The notes: a model not told the origin generated them from the letters alone. A stretch of 64,000 nt of DNA from Liolophura sinensis (GCF_032854445.1 NC_088303.1:24125501-24189500); one strand, 5' to 3'; counted from the stretch's first letter, positions 26,201 to 39,149 are shown. Numbers and translations are program-made.

Positions 26201-29200
26201 ACCCATGACTAAATTGTATATTTTGCCACATTCTGAAAGTTCTGTTGGCCTTAAGAAGATGTTTTTTTGGGGGGAGTTGTTTTGAATGTAAGATGATATA
26301 CTTTTGGCCTGATGTAAGTGTCATCATATTTTTGACATTTAATTCCCTGTATAAATGCACTGTGTTAAGCAAAATTTAGATCATATTCCATAATTACATT
26401 AGACTAATTAACAGAGAGATCACAGTTTGGAATACTTATTCTGTTTGTTCATTTGTCGAGTTGTGTGGTTGTCTTTTTGGGTCTTATTAGAAATGGTAGT
26501 ATTTTGGATGGTGATGGGAACTTTTCTGTCTTGACTGTATATTGAAACATCTGACGCATCATGGATCTCAATGAGAAAAAAAAATTCTCTTGAATGGGAT
26601 GAAAGGCTTGCTTATATTTCACTCTTTCTGTAAGTATCTCCCTGTCCAATTTACATGTGGCTTCATAACGTTGTGCGCATTGTTTGCAGCAGGTCTTGAA
26701 AAGCTCTCAACTAATTGTCACAAAGAATGCATGCAAGCTACAAAGTTATATCTTCAGATTCAGCTTCCTTTACAATGGGGTACCGATAGGTAGCGGCGTG
26801 CTAGTGTGATATAGGACTTGCATTTCACAAGTCTTTTGTTGTGTGATGTGAAACATGTTGCGTGCTGCGGTGTCATCTGTGACGTCTTTGGTCTACCCAC
26901 TGTGATGTCATGCTGTTGACGCTGCAGTCGAATGTCCAGCATCGCTGAAATACGTGAAATATCCCAATTCGGACTTGCTGGTATCCCGTTCAATTATTTT
27001 CAATTTTATACCTTGTCCTTGCTTTTGTTTGTCCACTTTTTACGACTGCACTGCCCTTACCCTTATAAGGTGGACTAGAGGTATACTTAAGGTGTTTCTG
27101 AGGTGTATTGAAGATGTATTGAAGGTGTATCTGAAGTACTGCCAATTACACCAAGGTACAACAGAGGTATAGCTGAAGTACAGTCTTATAGGCAAGGTGG
27201 ATGTATACCAGTTTCACTTTTATTTTGATAGAAAACAAGCTCAAAACACTTAAATATAAATTATAGATAAATTTAAGTAAGTGCATGCTGTTCTTTGTTT
27301 ACAGTATCTGTAAACCTCAGCTGACTTACAACAACAACAGTTTACATGAGGCTTTCTAGGTGCTTGATCAAAATTTAGTGCTACTCCTTTTCTATGCCTC
27401 TCAGAACTGTCCATGTGCCCAAACATGTTACAAATTTTGTCCCAGGAAGCATGACTCAGTGCATAATTGGGTTGTTTTCCCACAACCTGGAATGTTTATG
27501 CGCCTTGTTCACGGCAGCCATCTTGGAATAATTAGGGGCAAATACTTCCATGCTCTGTGATTGTTAGATATTTGCACACTGAATAGCAAGTCACTGTAGG
27601 GTGAGATAAGAGCTTGTATTTATTTTGGTCTTCTTTTGCACTAAAATATTTGCAATTTTGTACTCACAATTTTGTTTGAATTAAAATGTAAATATGATCT
27701 CTTGTTTTAAAACTTTAAAAAAAAGTGGCTGAGGTACATGATCGCTTTACATGACACTAAATTATAATCAAAAACTCACAAAGTTTCTTAGGTGTACCTG
27801 AGGTATATCATTTACTTTTTTTAACCTTCAAAGTTGCTAAGGTGTACCTGGGGTATATCTTCTAAGTGTTGATTGTTTTCAAATTTCCTGAGGTGTATTT
27901 GAGGTACATTGTCTTGTGTTCAACAACTGCTCCAAAACTCGCAAAGTTTCTAAGGTGTACTGGAGGTACATCATTCATTTTTTTTGAAGTGCCACTCTGG
28001 GGAGAATACCAAATTGTGTAGAAATATTACAGTGATATGAAAGAAATCCTATGGAGTAAGCCTAAAACCATGTTTCAATATGATTTTGGTGAATAACACT
28101 ATTTAACCCATATAACTGAAGATTCCTTGAAAAACAAAATCTTTGGTTGTGCCCCGCCTAAAATTTCCCTGATGTGACGTGATAATATTCCCTGTATGAC
28201 GTAGGAGCAGGCAGATGTGACGTTGAGTAAGAAAGTTATGCTGGGATGACAACAAGGGCGTTTGAAAGGGCAGCGTCATTTGTGGATATACACTTTCAAA
28301 GTTTCTAGGGTTCACCCAAGGTACATCTTCTACTTACTTGAGGTACAGTACATCTCAGATAATATAGATAGGGTGTACACCTCATCTATACCTCACACCA
28401 AGGTGTACATGAGGCGTACACCCCATATACACTATATCTACAACCTCACATCTGTAAGGGGTACTTGTCCATGTGATGTCTTTCTTGGGTGACGTTGAAA
28501 CTTTTATTAGGTGTCAACTAGAACTGTATTCACCTTTCTGTTTCTAATCCGTACCTTTCAGACTCATAGCTTATTGATGGGTTCACCAAGCCGCAGCCTG
28601 CTTGCAGTTTTGTCAGCTAACATTAGCGTTTGCAATTTTATTGTTAATGTTTGCAGGACATTATGATGGCCCGTATGCGTTTCCTGATAAAGAGGGTAGC
28701 CTGGGTAACCTGCGAGTGAAGTGGGAAGAGGTGGAACATCTAGAGCTTAGTGTGGTGGAAAATCTCTCCACCAATCAGTACCTCATGTCAGAGTAAGAGT
28801 ATACATGTTGTCATTTTGTAATGGGGTGGAAAATCTCTCCACCAATCAGTACCTCATGTCAGAGTAAGAGCAAATATGTTGTCACTTTGTAATGAGGTGG
28901 AAAATCTCTCCACCAATCAGTACCTCGAGTAAGAGCAAACATGTTGTCACTTTGTAATGAGGTAGAATATGTGTGCACAAAACGGTACAAAATATCACAG
29001 AAGATCTTAAACATGTTGCCATATTATAGCGTGGTGGAAAATCTTTCAACAAACCGGTACACAATTTCAGAGTATTGAAGGCTTCATTTATTTTCAGTTT
29101 AAAGTGCATGGGGTCGAAAACTTGTCCACAAAACATGACAAGATTTCAGCGAAAATCTTTATCATGTTGTCACTTTGTAATGGAGTGGAAAATTTGTCCA

Positions 29201-32200
29201 CAAGCCACAACAAGATGTCAGAATATTAAAGGCTTCAGTTGTTGTCACTTTGTAATGCAGTAGAAAATCTCTTCACAAACCAGCACATGATATCAGGGTA
29301 AATTCTTCAAAATATTCTCGCGTTGTAGAGTGGTGGAAATATCAGCCCTTAGCTAGTCACATGATACGTAGGTGTTTTGAAAATGGTCTACCAAACTGAT
29401 TAAGGCCTTTAGTTAGGAGGTTTGTGGTATAATGTAACTGTAGAGGTGCAGTGGTTTCATCTGGGCCTCCATTCGGTTTTGTATGGACTTATCCAATGAA
29501 ATGGTCTTATGTTAAACAGCCACAAAGAAAAAGAATCAAATGCAAAGTGCAATACGAACAGACCATGCTTTTATATCAACAAAATGGATTTACCATTACA
29601 CAAACACCAACGGTTAGCCTAGTGTTTACATTCCGGGATGAGGTTTTGCACATTAAGGTGCATTGAGAAGAACATTGTAAATGTGAAACTTTGGAATTCT
29701 CTTGCTACATGTATATGTATATGAACGTTTTAGTGTTGAAAGCATTGCTTAATCCATGTGTGAAAAATCTGTTTGATGGTCGCCCAAGTTTCCTGCACGA
29801 TTAATGACACAAATGTAATACTGCATTTTTGGAAATTGTACACATTTTGTCATCTCTACCACCTTTGCAGTCATCCATATTTGTGACTGCAGTCTATACT
29901 TGCTTTCAAGTATGGACCCCGTACATCTGAACTTAATGATGGTGAAATGTTCATTTCTTTGTGAAAGAGACATAAGTACATGTACTAGGATTTTAATATA
30001 CATATGTGTACGTATTGATCTCATTACTCATATTTCAAACATGTGTAGATTTGATTAAGTGTAATCTCTAAGACAACTGTTCAAAATTCAATATACTTGG
30101 TTTATGCTTACTGCAGACAGATGAGGTAAGTGATAAATGTCAAGTTGTAATGTAGATTCATATCAGTTGTAGCATGTCAAACGTCATGTCACACAAGACT
30201 TCATTTCCATCTACCTGAATGCAGCTTGTTCTCACTCAGTAACATTTACATCTATTATTAATTTTTGAGTTGTTGTAAACCATGCTTTAGACTGGCTTTC
30301 ATTTCTCTATGTGCGTAGAGAATATAGACATTATAGTGTAGGTGATTTTATACAATTTCCTTTTAATATTTTTTTTTCTTTTTCTTTTCTTTAGTTGGAA
30401 TACCATGCTGAAAACTTAATTTTTTATTTTTAATGGCCTTATTATATTCATTTCTTTTTTTCATCGCCCTTGTTATTCATATTAGCGGAAGGGAAGAGGA
30501 ATCATCTAAATTGTCTAACGTGTTATGTACTGTGTATAATTTTGTTTGTTATTTATTTGATTGTTGTGGGCAGAGTCAAGAATTTTTACTTATACCATGG
30601 CAATCAGTAATCATAGCAATCAGTAATCATAGCAATCAGTAATCATAGCAATCAGTAGTCATACATCTGTGACAATCAGCCTGTAATTTTTTGAACTCTT
30701 CTTCACATCTTGTTTGTCTACTGATTTTGCCAATTGCATGCGAAGCGTGGCTGATGTGTAGATGTGGTTTGATTCTGTGTGAGTGTTCTTGAAGTCATAA
30801 AAAAATGTGTACATGCCTATAGTGTCACCAGTTAATACTGACATGATCAGTGAGTACACCAGATAGCTGGCAGGAGACTTTCTAAAGATGATATTATTTA
30901 TATATTTATTTCATTGAATTTTTTTTTCTGTATTCAAGAATATTTCACTTAGATGATATTTAATCCTTGTCATAATATATGAGACATTTCAGTTTATTTT
31001 CAGTATGTATGATTTTGCGTCATACCGAAGAATATTTTGTGCATTTTGAAGTTCTCCAGACTTGAGTAACATCGTCTGTTGTTCAGTCCTACCATTGTGA
31101 TAATGTTGGGGGGAATTGGTAACTTGCTACATTGAAAACACCTAGAATTTAATGGAAATTTTTACAACTACATGAAATTGCCCAGCTGCACAAATTGTAT
31201 TCAAGAAAAGTTGATTAGTTGTAAAGTTATGTTGACATGTGATTCACTGTTAATCACGTAAAATATCTTGTGATTGTTTACTGGCGTGATACAACAGGGC
31301 GATCAATCCGTGAAATTATAGGCTGTTTACTGCATGTACTCATACATTGCAAGGTAACAATGGTCAGTCCAGCATGGACTTAAGTCACCATTGTGCAATG
31401 GCAAAGTTCCCCATAGCTTCATATGACTGTCCCAAATACATGTATAGCATATGTCATTGTAGTGCCCAAATAGGGCCTCTGCGGAACCAGCATGTTACTT
31501 TGGAGAAGGTTTTAATAGTTGACTACTCGAAACCTGATGTTAATTGAAAAGAAAGTACATATATTCTTCACTATGTTCACAAGGTGTCAAGAAGTTGTTC
31601 TCATCAAATAATTTTTTGTGTGAAAAATGAATTGAATTATAACATTGCAAAAACTCATGTACATTATGTTTCCTTTTGTGTCTCTATTTGTTTTTTGGTG
31701 GGTTTTTTGCAGAGAGGAGCAGAAAGAGAAAGCAAGTCATGCAAAAAAACAGAGGATAAAGAGGATAGCCCTGATCAGCTTAGCCACTATTGGTGGAGGA
31801 ACGCTGATAGGTGAGATTTTATACTAGGTAAAGCTCATGGCCCAAATTACTCCAGCCATGTTTTAACAAGCATGCCTGATTATTTGTGGCAAGATAAAAT
31901 GAATTGATCAACTGATTGGAAATATCACCAGCCCTTTGTCATTATTACAATCAATGTTGTAAGTAATGATAAATAATGTTGCAAGTACCTGGATCTTTCA
32001 GTAATATAATTTAATGTGTTGGAAGTGATGGAAATAATCTTAATTGTGGTGGCAGGTTCCTCCGTGGCCTGGTGATTAGCATGCTAAAGCAGCACAGTAA
32101 CCCAGGAGCCTCTCACCAAAGCAGTTGTTGTGAGTTCCTCTGCAGTCGCACTTGGGAAAGATTGCAGGCAACCCACAATGCTGGCCACTGTTGTATAGGA

Positions 32201-35200
32201 GAAATGTTCTTGAGTACAGCATAAAACGCCATTGATATAAATAATAAAGAATAGTGGTGGAAATTGCAAATAATTAAACTAATACGTGTATCATATACCT
32301 CTTGGGCACATACTCTTCTCCCCAAGTGGACAGTTCATCAGTTGTCATGTTACAGAGTTTATGATACATGTATAAAATCCCAAATTCTCTGTGTTTCAGG
32401 TTTAACAGGTGGTTTAGCAGCACCCCTGGTGGCTGCAGGAGCTGGGGCGATCATAGGTGGCGCTGGTGCTGCTGCTCTAGGCTCTGTGGCTGGAGTGGCT
32501 GTGATTGGTTCCTTGTTTGGTGTGGCAGGAGCTGGGATTTGGCAGGTGTGTATTGACGTTTCATCTGTGTAGTGTTTTACAACATACACTAGCATTCACA
32601 CATAAACTCCTAATTTATAACAAATGCCATGTTGTTCGACACCAGCTTTGTTTGTACTCTTGGATTAAGAAAAATACTCAGAAATAGAAAGATCTAGTGT
32701 CCAACGTGGTTGCTAATTCGCACATAATCATGATATTATGCAGATCAAGCTTTGCCTTTTTATGCAATTATTCGGTAAATGCAAAACCTTAACCTAAATA
32801 CACTTTTTTCAGGGCAAAATTTGGTCTGGAAGTCAATTTAAGTGTTAAATATAGTGTCCACTTATAAGAAAACTTATACATTTAAGCACCACAGATGACT
32901 TATAAAAATAATTTATAATATTAGTACAGTGTTTGGCATGAACCTATATCATCTTGGGTCGTACTGTTATGATTTGCATTTCCACTAACACTAATAAACT
33001 TCATGGAGAATTGGAAAGCTTAACTTAGAAGCCATGTCCTGGGCCAGCTCACCATTTTACTGGCTTCAGTGAGTGAGAGTTACGCTAAAGATAGACCTTT
33101 CACTAATACATTGCGTGTATACTACATGCTGGTATATCCTCACCAGGCCTGCCTTACTAGGTAAGCAACCTGATGATACATTGTGTCATGTTTACATGCA
33201 GTTAGTGTGTAAACAAAGGCTGAAGTGTCATAAAATGGCCTAAACCAGATTACATGCACTAAACGATCAAGATCCGTGTAAGATGCGATCAGGATGTTGC
33301 CAAAATCCGTGCATGGGCGTCCATCATGGCCACATGATATGCATAGGATCCATAACCACATGGATCAAGATGCACGTAGGGTGGACAGATGATACACTTA
33401 GATTATATCAGTAGGATGGACAGTACTGTATACCCTCAAACATGAAAGTATTTTTACAAATGGTTGTTCAGGTATATCGTGTATCACATCTGGTTGTTTC
33501 AGGTATATCCCTAAACCTGACCGTATTTTTACACCTGGTTGTTTCAGGTATATCCTCAAACCTCACAGTATTTTTACACCTGGTTGTTTTCAGGTATATC
33601 CTCAAACCTCACAATATTTTTACACCTGGTTGTTCAGGTATATCGTGTATCACATCTGATTTTTTCAGGTATATCCCTAATCCTAACAGTATTTTTATGT
33701 ATGGTTGTTTCAGGCATATCCTGAACCGGATAGCATTTTTACGCCTGGTTGTTTCGGCATATCCTGCACCTGACTATATTTTTACAACTGGTTGTTTCAG
33801 GTATATCCTGAATCTGACTATATTTTTACACCTGGTTGTTTCAGGTATATCCTGAATCTGACAGTATTTTTATGCCTAGTTGTTTCATCTATATCCTGAA
33901 CTTTTGTCAGGTATATCCTCTGTCACATCTGGCTGTTTCAAAATATATCCTTAAACCCGACAGTATCTTTTATGCCTGGTTTCAGGTATATCCTCTGTCA
34001 AACCTGATAGTACTATAATGCTTGGCTGTTTCAGGGTATAAAATGAAGAAGAGAGTGGGAGCGGTGGAGGAATTTGAGTTTGAACCCCTCATCCATGGAG
34101 GTCCTCTTCAGTCTAAGGACACCCCATCTCGACAACTTCATATCACCATCGCAGTCACTGGCTGGCTGAATAAAGATATGAAAGGTTAGCATTACTTTGG
34201 ACCTCCTTCAGTTTTATCTATCACATATATTTAAGTGTTATCAAGTTAACTGTCTCATTATTATTTTATCTCATTTTATCTCTGTGTTTTCCTCATGGTT
34301 TTGCTTCAGTAATTATTACTGTTACTCAGGTAATTGAGTTAGGTTATGAAATCAAGCTTGGGAGTATACTAAAGTGATGTAATGGGCCAAGGAAGAACTA
34401 ATTTTGTTTAGGACAGATATGGGTTCATTCTAAAATAGATTGGCCCTTACCAGTTTTAATTGTTGTTTGACGGACACAATAATAAATCCGTTTCCAGTGA
34501 TAGAGGGTAAAAAAATTAACGCTTGAAAATCATCTGCTTCTTGAAATGTGGATAATCCTTTTTCCTATTGAAGAGACACCCTAAATGGCCAAGAATTTCA
34601 CTCACAAAAGTGCATTTTTATTTTAAGCAAATAAATGTCACAAAATATTATTTTTGGAGCTGCAACTTACAATTCTTCAGCAGAATATCCCATATGCCCA
34701 GCAAACCTCAAAACAGCTTTCTAATATCAGTAGAACTCTCAGAAAATCAGGGAAAATGGGCATATTAGTCATGGACGAGATTTATGGTCATTTAGGGTAT
34801 TTACACAATCAGAAAGCTTAGAAAAACAGGAAAATCAAAACATTTTCTGTTTTGTTTATTTTTTATTATTTTTTTCAGTTGTCTCACTCGTAAAATACCA
34901 GACATAATTTGGCCCTACTTAGCAACTTTACATGATATTTAGCATATAACTGTGTGCTATGGTTTCTGTTTGTTCTACTCATAAACATTATGTCTATCAT
35001 GAGTGTACTCAATAAGATTTCCTTGAGTACATGTGTTTGGGAAGAAGCGCTTTAAGTAAATAGTTAAACCAAATAAAACTGCTGTTTTGCTTGATCACTT
35101 CTGTTTTATTCTGATAGCATTGGCAAAACATGGTCTAAAATGCTGAGTATTTATAGAAATAGAGTGGTAGTAAGGATATAATTTGTAGAGTAGCATTAAT

Positions 35201-38200
35201 GGTATAATTTTATTAGCTACTAGTATTCAGCCTGTCAGTGAGCTATTGGTATTAAAAGACGTTAGACAAAAGAAAGCTCCAGTCAGTTTCTGCATGAATT
35301 TTTGACTGTGGCTGTCGTTGACCTGTCTTGAATGTTAATATGTGTACATGTATTTATCTTGCTGGCAGATGTGAGGAAGCCGTGGAAGTGTCTGATGAAT
35401 TCCAACGAGCAGTACTGCCTGCGGTATGAGACAGAGCACCTGCTAGCATTTGGCACAGCCTTTGATTATATTCTCAGTGTGGCCATGTCCATGGCAGTCC
35501 AGGAGTCCCTCAAATATACCGTTTTGTCAGGTATGACTGGATGTTCTCTGTGATGGTGTACAGTATTAAGAAAGTGGCTCAGCTTGACATTATTACATTT
35601 ACTTACACCCTTTCTTTTGGAATTTTAGATGAAATACAGTAATCAATGACTTTCATTATTGATGTGTCCTGTCTAGCCCCATGTACTATTCTCTGATCTA
35701 TTTTCACTTTCGTTTTGTCATGTCTGCTGCACCTTTAATGTGTGTGTGTTAATTTCTTGTGGTGCACATCAGGTATCTTGGCTGCAGTGGCTTGGCCAGC
35801 TGCCCTTGTGTCTGCTGCTAACGTGATTGATAACCCTTGGAGTGTATGTGTACAGAGGTCAGTGGGTGCAGGCAAGCAGCTTGCAGAAGTGCTGCTCGCA
35901 CGTGAGCAGGTAGGATGTGAATGCATTTCCTTCACAGCACAAGTTCACATACTTTCCTTAGTCACTTGAATGTGTTCAAATAAAGCTGTTACTGACATTC
36001 ATACAATATTTGTAATTGTCTCTGTTTCACTTACATGTTAAAACTTAAATCATGTTAAATGTACCATAATGTAACCAGAAATCAAATTTGATGAACGCCT
36101 GTGAAATCTTCATCTGTGCTGCCTTTTATCCAGATTTTATGCTGTGTTCAATAGGGCCACAGGCCAGTCACACTGATTGGATACAGTTTGGGTGCAAGAG
36201 TTATCTTCTCTTGTCTAGAGGAACTTTCCAACAGAAAAGGTAAAGAGAAGATGATCATGTGATCTGTGATATTCATCTGTATGATAAAACCATGCAAATT
36301 ATTTTTAAGAATTGACATAAACCTGATTGTGTATAATCATTAAAAAGTTTAAATTTATTAGTATAAATTTATGAGGAAATATATTCTGTTTATCCTTATT
36401 TATTGTGGGACCAAATATCACAGGTAGCACTTGGTCATCATTTTCTTGAGCAAAAGGTTAAGAACTTTGACTGATGTCTGGGCGTACATTTACGTGACAG
36501 CAGCTCATTGGAATCCTCCTGTCAGACAAAGCATTAGTAGGAATGAAATAGTATTGGAAGTTAGACTAAGCTTAAAACCTTCTGACATTACAACAAGATA
36601 AGACATCACAAAAATGTCCAAAGTGTAGTTAAGCTAATACGGTTTAAATTAGGTAAAATTAAAAACATGAAATTTTAAATCTCGTGAAAGATATTAAATT
36701 TTCAGTCTGTTACAAAAAATCGGAAAATGCTATCCCAGTTTTTGAGGAAGCTGTTATTAGCACACCTGAGAGTTTGCTGAATCTTCTATCGAAAAAAAGT
36801 TATTAGGGTGCATCTAAAGTGTCGCAAAAATTTGGTTTATCATAGTTTACTTATCAATAATGTTCTTGCTGACTTTGTTAATTTCTAATTTTATGCTCTT
36901 GGACAGAAGCTGGTACAAGGTTAAAACATTCCAGTAAGGAGGGGAAAACTAGGTATGAGATCAGGCAAAACATTTGAACTTTTTCATTTTTTGTTTTTCA
37001 GTTATATCTGGTTTCAGTTGTCTGGTGATGCTTGTTTCCATTGTTTGACAAAGTTCTCAACTAGCCCACTCTTTGTGTCATTGTTTCAGGGTGTGAGGGA
37101 ATTGTAGAGGATGTGATACTCTTGGGAGCTCCAGTAAGCGGAAGTTCTAAACACTGGGAACCATTTGGTAGAGTGGTTGCAGGAAAAATTGTCAATGGTT
37201 ACTGCAGGTGAGTCAGACTGTGAAACCAGGTGTAAATCCATGGATTAATCCCAGACATCACTGGCTTCAGTGGAACCTATCGCACTAGGGATCACAACCC
37301 TGTGAACATTATCCTTAGTAACTTAATTTAAGAAAGATAATTTTTAACCAAGTTAATGTAACGTATACTTCCCAGCCTAAAGTAATATACACACAAGCGA
37401 TAAAACTTTTGTTCATTGCACTGTTTGAGATGAAGTGATTAGTACTAATGTTTGAAAACTAAAAAGCTAAAAACTGCCTCGAAATAATCATAAATGTATG
37501 TATTTATCGCAAATTCCATTTTGTTGATGTTGTCTGCCATGGCAACAGGGGCAAACTTTTGCTTTTTGTACGAATTGCAAGCAGAGGGTCAACTTCGTTT
37601 TAACTGATTTTAATGACAGGGCATACACATGATAATTACTAACAGATTGGCCTTGGACATGGATTTTGTATATCACCGTGTTTGTGCGACTTTGGTGACA
37701 ATAAACGATCAAAGACGCTGGTTTGGCCATTTTCCATATTATCATTTGGCCAGATTAAACCTTCATTGAAGACTGCTCGTTTTCATGTGGAAACATAGCA
37801 TTCAAGTAAATAAACCACTAATTACTATAAATCTTCAGCGTTTTCAACCCCTAAGGCACTTTTTTCAGTGGAATTTATGAATACATCTACTACAAAAATG
37901 ACTCCAAACTTATTTGTTTGTGTCACTAAAGATGCAAGCTTCATAAAACTGTGCAAATTATTTCTCTACACAGCATAGTTCTCTTAGAATGTTTCAAAAG
38001 ATTGGTCATAGAGTAGGTTGAAAAGGTTAAAGAATTAGGGTACAGATGATGGGTTGGGGAAGTGCATATGTGATTATCTACATTGTTTAATCTGTTTCAG
38101 AGGAGACTGGTTACTGAAGTTCCTGTACAGGACTTCCTCAGTACAAATTAAAATTGCCGGTCTTCATCCAGTGCGATGGGAAGACAGACGCATGTGTAAC

Positions 38201-39030
38201 ATAGATCTCAGTGATTTGGTAAGGCTTCACCACCAGATTGGCTCCTTTCTGTTTCCCTGCTGTAATATCAAATTTCACCATCCCTTCATATTCCTAGTCT
38301 AGTACAATCTCTAATTTTTTAGCAAACCCAGAAGCCTTTGTGCCAACAGTACATTTAGTATATTGTACATCAGAAGTGCAAAATCATGTTCACCACTGTT
38401 TAATAAGATCACAGGGAGTGTGTTAATAGTTGGCATGAAGATGGGTAGTACTGGAATGTTCATGTGTCAGCTATTAGATTTCAGTTTTGTGTTCTGAATT
38501 CATGGCATCCAATTTTTCTTGGCTAGGTTACTGGTCATATGGACTACCTGATCAAACTGGAGGAGATCCTGAATGTGATTGGTGTACGAACGATCAGCAG
38601 CAGTGGCCACCCTATTAAATCTACATCATCCCAAAGTCTTGCCAGTCCCACAGCCAAACCTAGTTCTCCCAGTAAGGAAAACCCTGCCGCAGAAAACAAC
38701 AACAGGGAGCCTGGAGCAATAAGCCAGGTGGCTAAATCTGATTCTGATGTCAGCGTTGGAAATGTTCCCCAGAAAGCTAAAGGTCAGGACGAATTGGCTG
38801 GCCACACTGCTGAGGTTACTGGGAACGCTCTGCTTCAGTCGTCAAATAAGACTGCATTAGGGTCACAACCACAGAAGTCTTTAGAGGAGAAGTTTACTGA
38901 TCTTGGGCTGGAAAACAGAAATGATAGCATAAGGACAGCCACAGAGGAGAGGGTGTATGTACCTCCTAGAAGATCACAAGGTGCACAGAACTCAGCGCTC
39001 AGGTATGACACAGAGAACACCAATCCTTGA
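23257..39030 (+). CDS. TMCO4: Transmembrane and coiled-coil domain protein 4
   Basis: DUF726-family membrane protein with an alpha/beta-hydrolase fold; its substrate is not established. Thirteen exons: 23257-23519, 24378-24435, 25718-25862, 28657-28792, 31713-31810, 32400-32549, 34035-34184, 35369-35530, 35773-35909, 36155-36239, 37090-37207, 38101-38218, 38527-39030, about 707 aa (human about 634). Exon 5 encodes a charged stretch ([18 protein letters not shown]). Exons 5-6 encode a Gly/Ala-rich hydrophobic segment ([20 protein letters not shown]). Exon 10 holds the nucleophile elbow GYSLG (Ser444), exon 11 [10 protein letters not shown], exon 12 [14 protein letters not shown]. The last exon ends in a Ser/Pro-rich tail. 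The first coding exon follows an acceptor (ctatttctcag at 23242), so a 5' UTR exon lies upstream; the segment [11 protein letters not shown] in exon 1 may be unrecognised intron. The exon 6 end is uncertain: the obvious donor at 32546 leaves the wrong phase for exon 7, and the donor at 32550 restores it. Confidence 0.92.
23849..24115 (+). mobile_element. SINE copy, group A
   Basis: Has 'gctgtgagttcaagtcc' (B-box), 'ctggcttcctctccagtcg', 'cctcccaccataatgctgg' and 'caatcaaataaataaataaa' as the tail. It lies in TMCO4 intron 1. Confidence 0.85.
26165..26350 (-). repeat. Interspersed repeat, unnamed, copy 2 of 3
   Basis: The reverse complement contains 'tagtcatgggtggaatttta' and 'cagaatgtggcaaaatata', matching the blocks at 1968-2160 and 34622-34796 in order. 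Lies in TMCO4 intron 3. Confidence 0.45.
27060..28465. repeat. Degenerate 'ggtgtacctgaggtatat' repeats
   Basis: The phrase 'aggtgtacctgaggtatatc' and variants recur: a cluster at 27070-27175, four copies about 60-70 bp apart at 27785-27985 with 'caaagtttct' before each, and another cluster at 28300-28450. The intervening DNA is partly related. It is an old tandem array within TMCO4 intron 3. Confidence 0.6.
28751..29345 (+). repeat. Tandem array seeded by TMCO4 exon 4 donor edge
   Basis: The last ~42 bp of exon 4, including 'gtggaaaatctctccaccaa', 'tcagtacctcatgtcaga' and the donor 'gtaagag', is repeated into the intron with a period of 71-74 bp. About nine copies are visible. The first two intronic copies are almost identical to the exon and keep a donor (gt near 28864 and 28929). 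Later copies (29034, 29106, 29182, 29256, 29329) are diverged. Confidence 0.9.
30594..30663. repeat. 18-bp tandem repeat, four copies
   Basis: Copies of 'atagcaatcagtaatc' with small variants, in TMCO4 intron 4. Confidence 0.85.
32050..32250 (+). mobile_element. SINE copy, group A
   Basis: Starts 'ttcctccgtggcctggtgat', has 'gttgtgagttcctctgcagt', 'cacaatgctggccactgttg', and the tail 'agaaatgttcttgagtacag' then 'cataaaacgcca'. An internal piece of the body is deleted. Lies in TMCO4 intron 5. Confidence 0.8.
33465..34034 (+). repeat. Tandem array of acceptor-like units before TMCO4 exon 7
   Basis: Units of about 46-62 bp: 'tatttttacacctggttgtt', then 'tcaggtatatcctgaa', then 'cctgacag'. About 12 units run directly up to exon 7, whose own acceptor is 'cttggctgtttcag' followed by 'ggtata'. 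Each unit therefore carries a pyrimidine-rich tract and a CAG/GTATA that copy the real splice acceptor. Long open frames through the array are artefacts of the repeat. Confidence 0.9.
34622..34796 (+). repeat. Interspersed repeat, unnamed, copy 3 of 3
   Basis: Begins 'gcaaataaatgtcacaaaat' and ends 'attagtcatggacgagattt' plus 'atggtcattta'. It shares both ends with 1968-2160, with extra sequence in the middle. Lies in TMCO4 intron 7. Confidence 0.5.
37828..38037. mobile_element. MITE copy 3
   Basis: Left end 'taaatcttcagcgttttcaa', right end 'ggttgaaaaggttaaagaat', internal 'gtgtcactaaagatgcaagc'. It lies in TMCO4 intron 11, ending only about 60 bp before the exon 12 acceptor. Confidence 0.8.
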
Positions 39031-39137
39031 GCAGAACTGGAGCTCTACAGGAGAAAACCGACAGGTGTATTAAGTATATAAAAACGGGACTAGCTGAGGA
39101 AAAATTGTGAAGGTAAATGTTAGTGTAACAAATTATT

Positions 39138-39143
39138 AATAAA
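39138..39143 (+). terminator. TMCO4: Candidate poly(A) signal of TMCO4
   Basis: AATAAA 108 nt after the TMCO4 stop codon. Further hexamers occur downstream, so a longer 3' UTR is possible. Confidence 0.4.
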
Positions 39144-39149
39144 TCGTAC

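Noticed and set aside
32359-32595. Minus-strand Pro/Ala-rich open frame
   Set aside because: It is the antisense shadow of TMCO4 exon 6.
33442-34018. A 137-codon open frame with repeated hydrophobic peptides
   Set aside because: It is a translation of the tandem acceptor-like array in TMCO4 intron 6.
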